In this document: piece by piece, positions 5,630 to 7,193 of the stretch
How the letters are laid out: the number at the start of each line of letters is the position of its first letter
Numbering within the stretch: the stretch's first letter is position 1
Source: an uncultured Chloroflexota bacterium
GTDB lineage: Bacteria; Chloroflexota; Anaerolineae; Aggregatilineales; Phototrophicaceae
Reading direction: 5' to 3'
Length of the DNA: 7,193 nt
Assembly (NCBI GenBank): GCA_937927665.1
Contig: CALBRY010000479.1
Coordinates: forward strand, 1 to 7,193
Position numbers and translations under genes: made by a program
The notes under the pieces: generated by a model
Databases searched by the model: none
What the model saw: only the letters and a program-made list of their open reading frames with translations
Told to the model about the DNA's origin: nothing

Positions 5630-7193
5630 ATGTGCGGAATCTTCGGGCAGTATGCACGTGCGGGCGCTGATCCGGCGCTGATCGAACGAATGGCGCTGCG
5701 ATTGGCGCATCGCGGACCTGACGGTTATGGAACTCATGCTGATCCGGCGGGGCGGTTTGTATTCGGCGCGGGGCGGCTGGCGATCATAGACTTGAGCGCG
5801 CACCCCGGCGTTTTGTTCAGCGAAGATCGCGCCGCATCGGTCGCATTCAACGGCGAGATTTACAACTACAAAATGCTGCGGGCGGAACTCGAACAGGCGG
5901 GGCATCGTTTCGCGACCGATACCGATACCGAAGTCATTGTTCACGGCTATGAACAGTGGGGCGCGGATGTAATCGTGCGTTTGCGCGGCATGTTCGGCGT
6001 TGCGATCTGGGACAGCGTGCAAGAACGGTTGATCCTCGCCCGTGATCGTATCGGTGAAAAGCCGCTCTATTATGCTGATCTCGGCGCGGGCGAAGTGATC
6101 TTCGCGTCGGAAGTCAAAGCGCTGTATGAGCATCCCGGCTTGCGCCGTGCCATCGATCCGAACGGCGTCGGTCAGTTTCTCCTGTTAGGTTATACGCTTC
6201 CGCCGATCACCGCGTTTGCGGGCGTGAATAAACTCGCGCCGGGAGAAATGCGCGTGTATTCACACGGACGCGGCGAAACGCGCCGCTACTGGAAGCCGGT
6301 CATGAATGCGGCGGGCGCTCCGTCGTATTCCGAAGCGGTCAAACGGGTGCGCGGCGCGGTTGAAGAAGCGATCACGATTGAGATGATGAGCGATGTCCCG
6401 ATCGGCGCGTTTTTGAGCGGCGGCGTGGATAGTACGGCGGTGGTTGCGCTCATGCGGCAGGCGCTCGGCGCGGGTCAGCGCTTGCAAACCTTCACCGTCG
6501 GCTTTGATGTCATCCCCGGCAGCAAAGCCGATACCAAGTTCAATGTTGATGCGCGGGCGGCGGCAGATATCGCGCGAAAGTTCGGCACGGATCACCACGC
6601 GATCTATTTGCGCCAAGATGAACGCTTGAGCGACCTGCTCCCGCACCTGATCTATCACCAAGATGATCTGATCGCCATGCCAAGCATCGTGCAGACGGCT
6701 TACGTAGCGGCGCTGGCGCGTGCCAACGGCGTTCCGGTGCTGCTCAACGGCGAGGCGGGCGATGAATTATTCATGGGTTATAACCATTACCGCACGGATC
6801 AAACACTCAGCCGTTATCAGGCGATTCCCGCACCATTACGTACCGGCTTGCTCGATCCGTTGTTTGCGCGGCTTCCGGGTGAACGTTTCGATCCGCTCCG
6901 CAAAATGGCGGAAAAATCGCGCATCACTGATCCGGTTGAGCGTTATTTGACATGGACACGCATCCTTGACGAAGGGACGATTCACGCGCTGGTCAATGGT
7001 TCGGTGACGACGCACTCCCCGATGGGCGATCATCTCCGCCAGCCTGTGACCGATCATTTTACGGATCGGCTGGCATACGGGAATTTGATCGGGTTTGTGG
7101 GCGAAAACAGCAACATGCGTGTCGATAAAATGTGCATGGCGATGAGCATTGAGGCACGTTCACCGCTCGAAGATTATCCGCTGGTCGAAATGG
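5630..7193 (+). CDS. asnB: Asparagine synthase (glutamine-hydrolysing) family protein, 3' end outside the window
   Basis: About 521 residues are present of a family that usually has 600-650. The N-terminal class II glutaminase starts with Met-Cys, Cys2 being the nucleophile after Met removal. It has HRGPDG (27-32), Arg49, FNGEIYN (73-79) and Asp99 for glutamine binding, then ARDRIGEKPLYY (137-148) and FASEVKAL (158-165). The synthase half has the ATP pyrophosphatase loop SGGVDS (263-268), FTVGF (288-292), GTDHH (319-323) and NGEAGDELFMGY (373-384), with E375 and D378 at the expected catalytic places. DKM (499-501) and SIEARSPLED (506-515) follow; many relatives have P-F-L-D there. All residues for ammonia release and acyl-adenylate chemistry appear intact. 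An in-frame TAA at 5624 and the need for Cys2 fix ATG 5630 as start, though the Shine-Dalgarno is poor. It may make asparagine from aspartate, or amidate a uronic acid as proposed for WbpS/WbtH-type homologues in O-antigen clusters. Family is certain; substrate is not, so the symbol is tentative. Confidence 0.92.
   Translation, partial: MCGIFGQYARAGADPALIERMALRLAHRGPDGYGTHADPAGRFVFGAGRLAIIDLSAHPGVLFSEDRAASVAFNGEIYNYKMLRAELEQAGHRFATDTDTEVIVHGYEQWGADVIVRLRGMFGVAIWDSVQERLILARDRIGEKPLYYADLGAGEVIFASEVKALYEHPGLRRAIDPNGVGQFLLLGYTLPPITAFAGVNKLAPGEMRVYSHGRGETRRYWKPVMNAAGAPSYSEAVKRVRGAVEEAITIEMMSDVPIGAFLSGGVDSTAVVALMRQALGAGQRLQTFTVGFDVIPGSKADTKFNVDARAAADIARKFGTDHHAIYLRQDERLSDLLPHLIYHQDDLIAMPSIVQTAYVAALARANGVPVLLNGEAGDELFMGYNHYRTDQTLSRYQAIPAPLRTGLLDPLFARLPGERFDPLRKMAEKSRITDPVERYLTWTRILDEGTIHALVNGSVTTHSPMGDHLRQPVTDHFTDRLAYGNLIGFVGENSNMRVDKMCMAMSIEARSPLEDYPLVEM

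Noticed and set aside
5432..6133. 233-codon open frame on the - strand across the flippase end and AsnB start
   Set aside because: It lies opposite two well-supported + strand genes, one with a full set of catalytic motifs. Its translation is rich in Arg and low-complexity Ala/Ser runs with no recognisable domain, as expected for a GC-driven shadow frame.
1..7193. Mobile element, tRNA, CRISPR or defence system
   Set aside because: No transposase or integrase motifs, terminal repeats, tRNA-like folds or spaced repeats were seen. All genes fit glycan biosynthesis.

Overview
This window is a piece of a cell-surface polysaccharide (exopolysaccharide, capsule or O-antigen-like) biosynthesis locus from a moderately GC-rich bacterium (about 60% G+C by eye). 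Shine-Dalgarno-led GTG, TTG and ATG starts and very tight gene packing mark it as bacterial. The large membrane glycosyltransferase with a long C-terminal soluble beta-rich region resembles GT39-type proteins I associate with Chloroflexota. That phylum is my best guess, but it rests on recall and is weak. The tetranucleotide GATC is strongly over-represented throughout (about 116 sites by hand count against roughly 26 expected from composition). This is a genomic signature rather than a feature of one gene.

Layout. Bases 1-43 are the last 13 codons and stop of an upstream + strand gene. Its stop overlaps the GTG start of a GT4 glycosyltransferase (40-1224). Facing it on the - strand, with a 14-bp tail-to-tail overlap, is a polytopic GT-C/GT39-like glycosyltransferase (1211-3019). 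A 68-bp divergent gap (3020-3087) holds weak promoter-like elements for both directions. To its right, on the + strand, are a second GT4 glycosyltransferase (3088-4188), a Wzx-type flippase (4185-5603) starting with TTG inside the previous stop, and an asparagine-synthase-family glutamine amidotransferase (5630 to the right edge, about 521 residues present, C-terminus outside the window). No RNA genes, mobile elements, CRISPR arrays or clear terminators were found, and no gene-free stretch reaches 300 bp.

Working model. The two cytoplasmic GT4 enzymes would add sugars to a lipid-linked repeat unit. The flippase would move that unit across the membrane. The GT-C enzyme would add a sugar from a polyprenyl-phosphate donor on the outer face. 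The AsnB-like enzyme either makes asparagine or, as for related genes in some O-antigen clusters, amidates a sugar carboxylate. No initiating sugar-phosphate transferase or Wzy polymerase is visible here. The region looks like ordinary accessory glycan biosynthesis. The points worth a second look are the GATC excess, the AsnB homologue's context, the C-terminal domain of the GT-C protein, the antisense gene inside the cluster, and the stop/start coupling.
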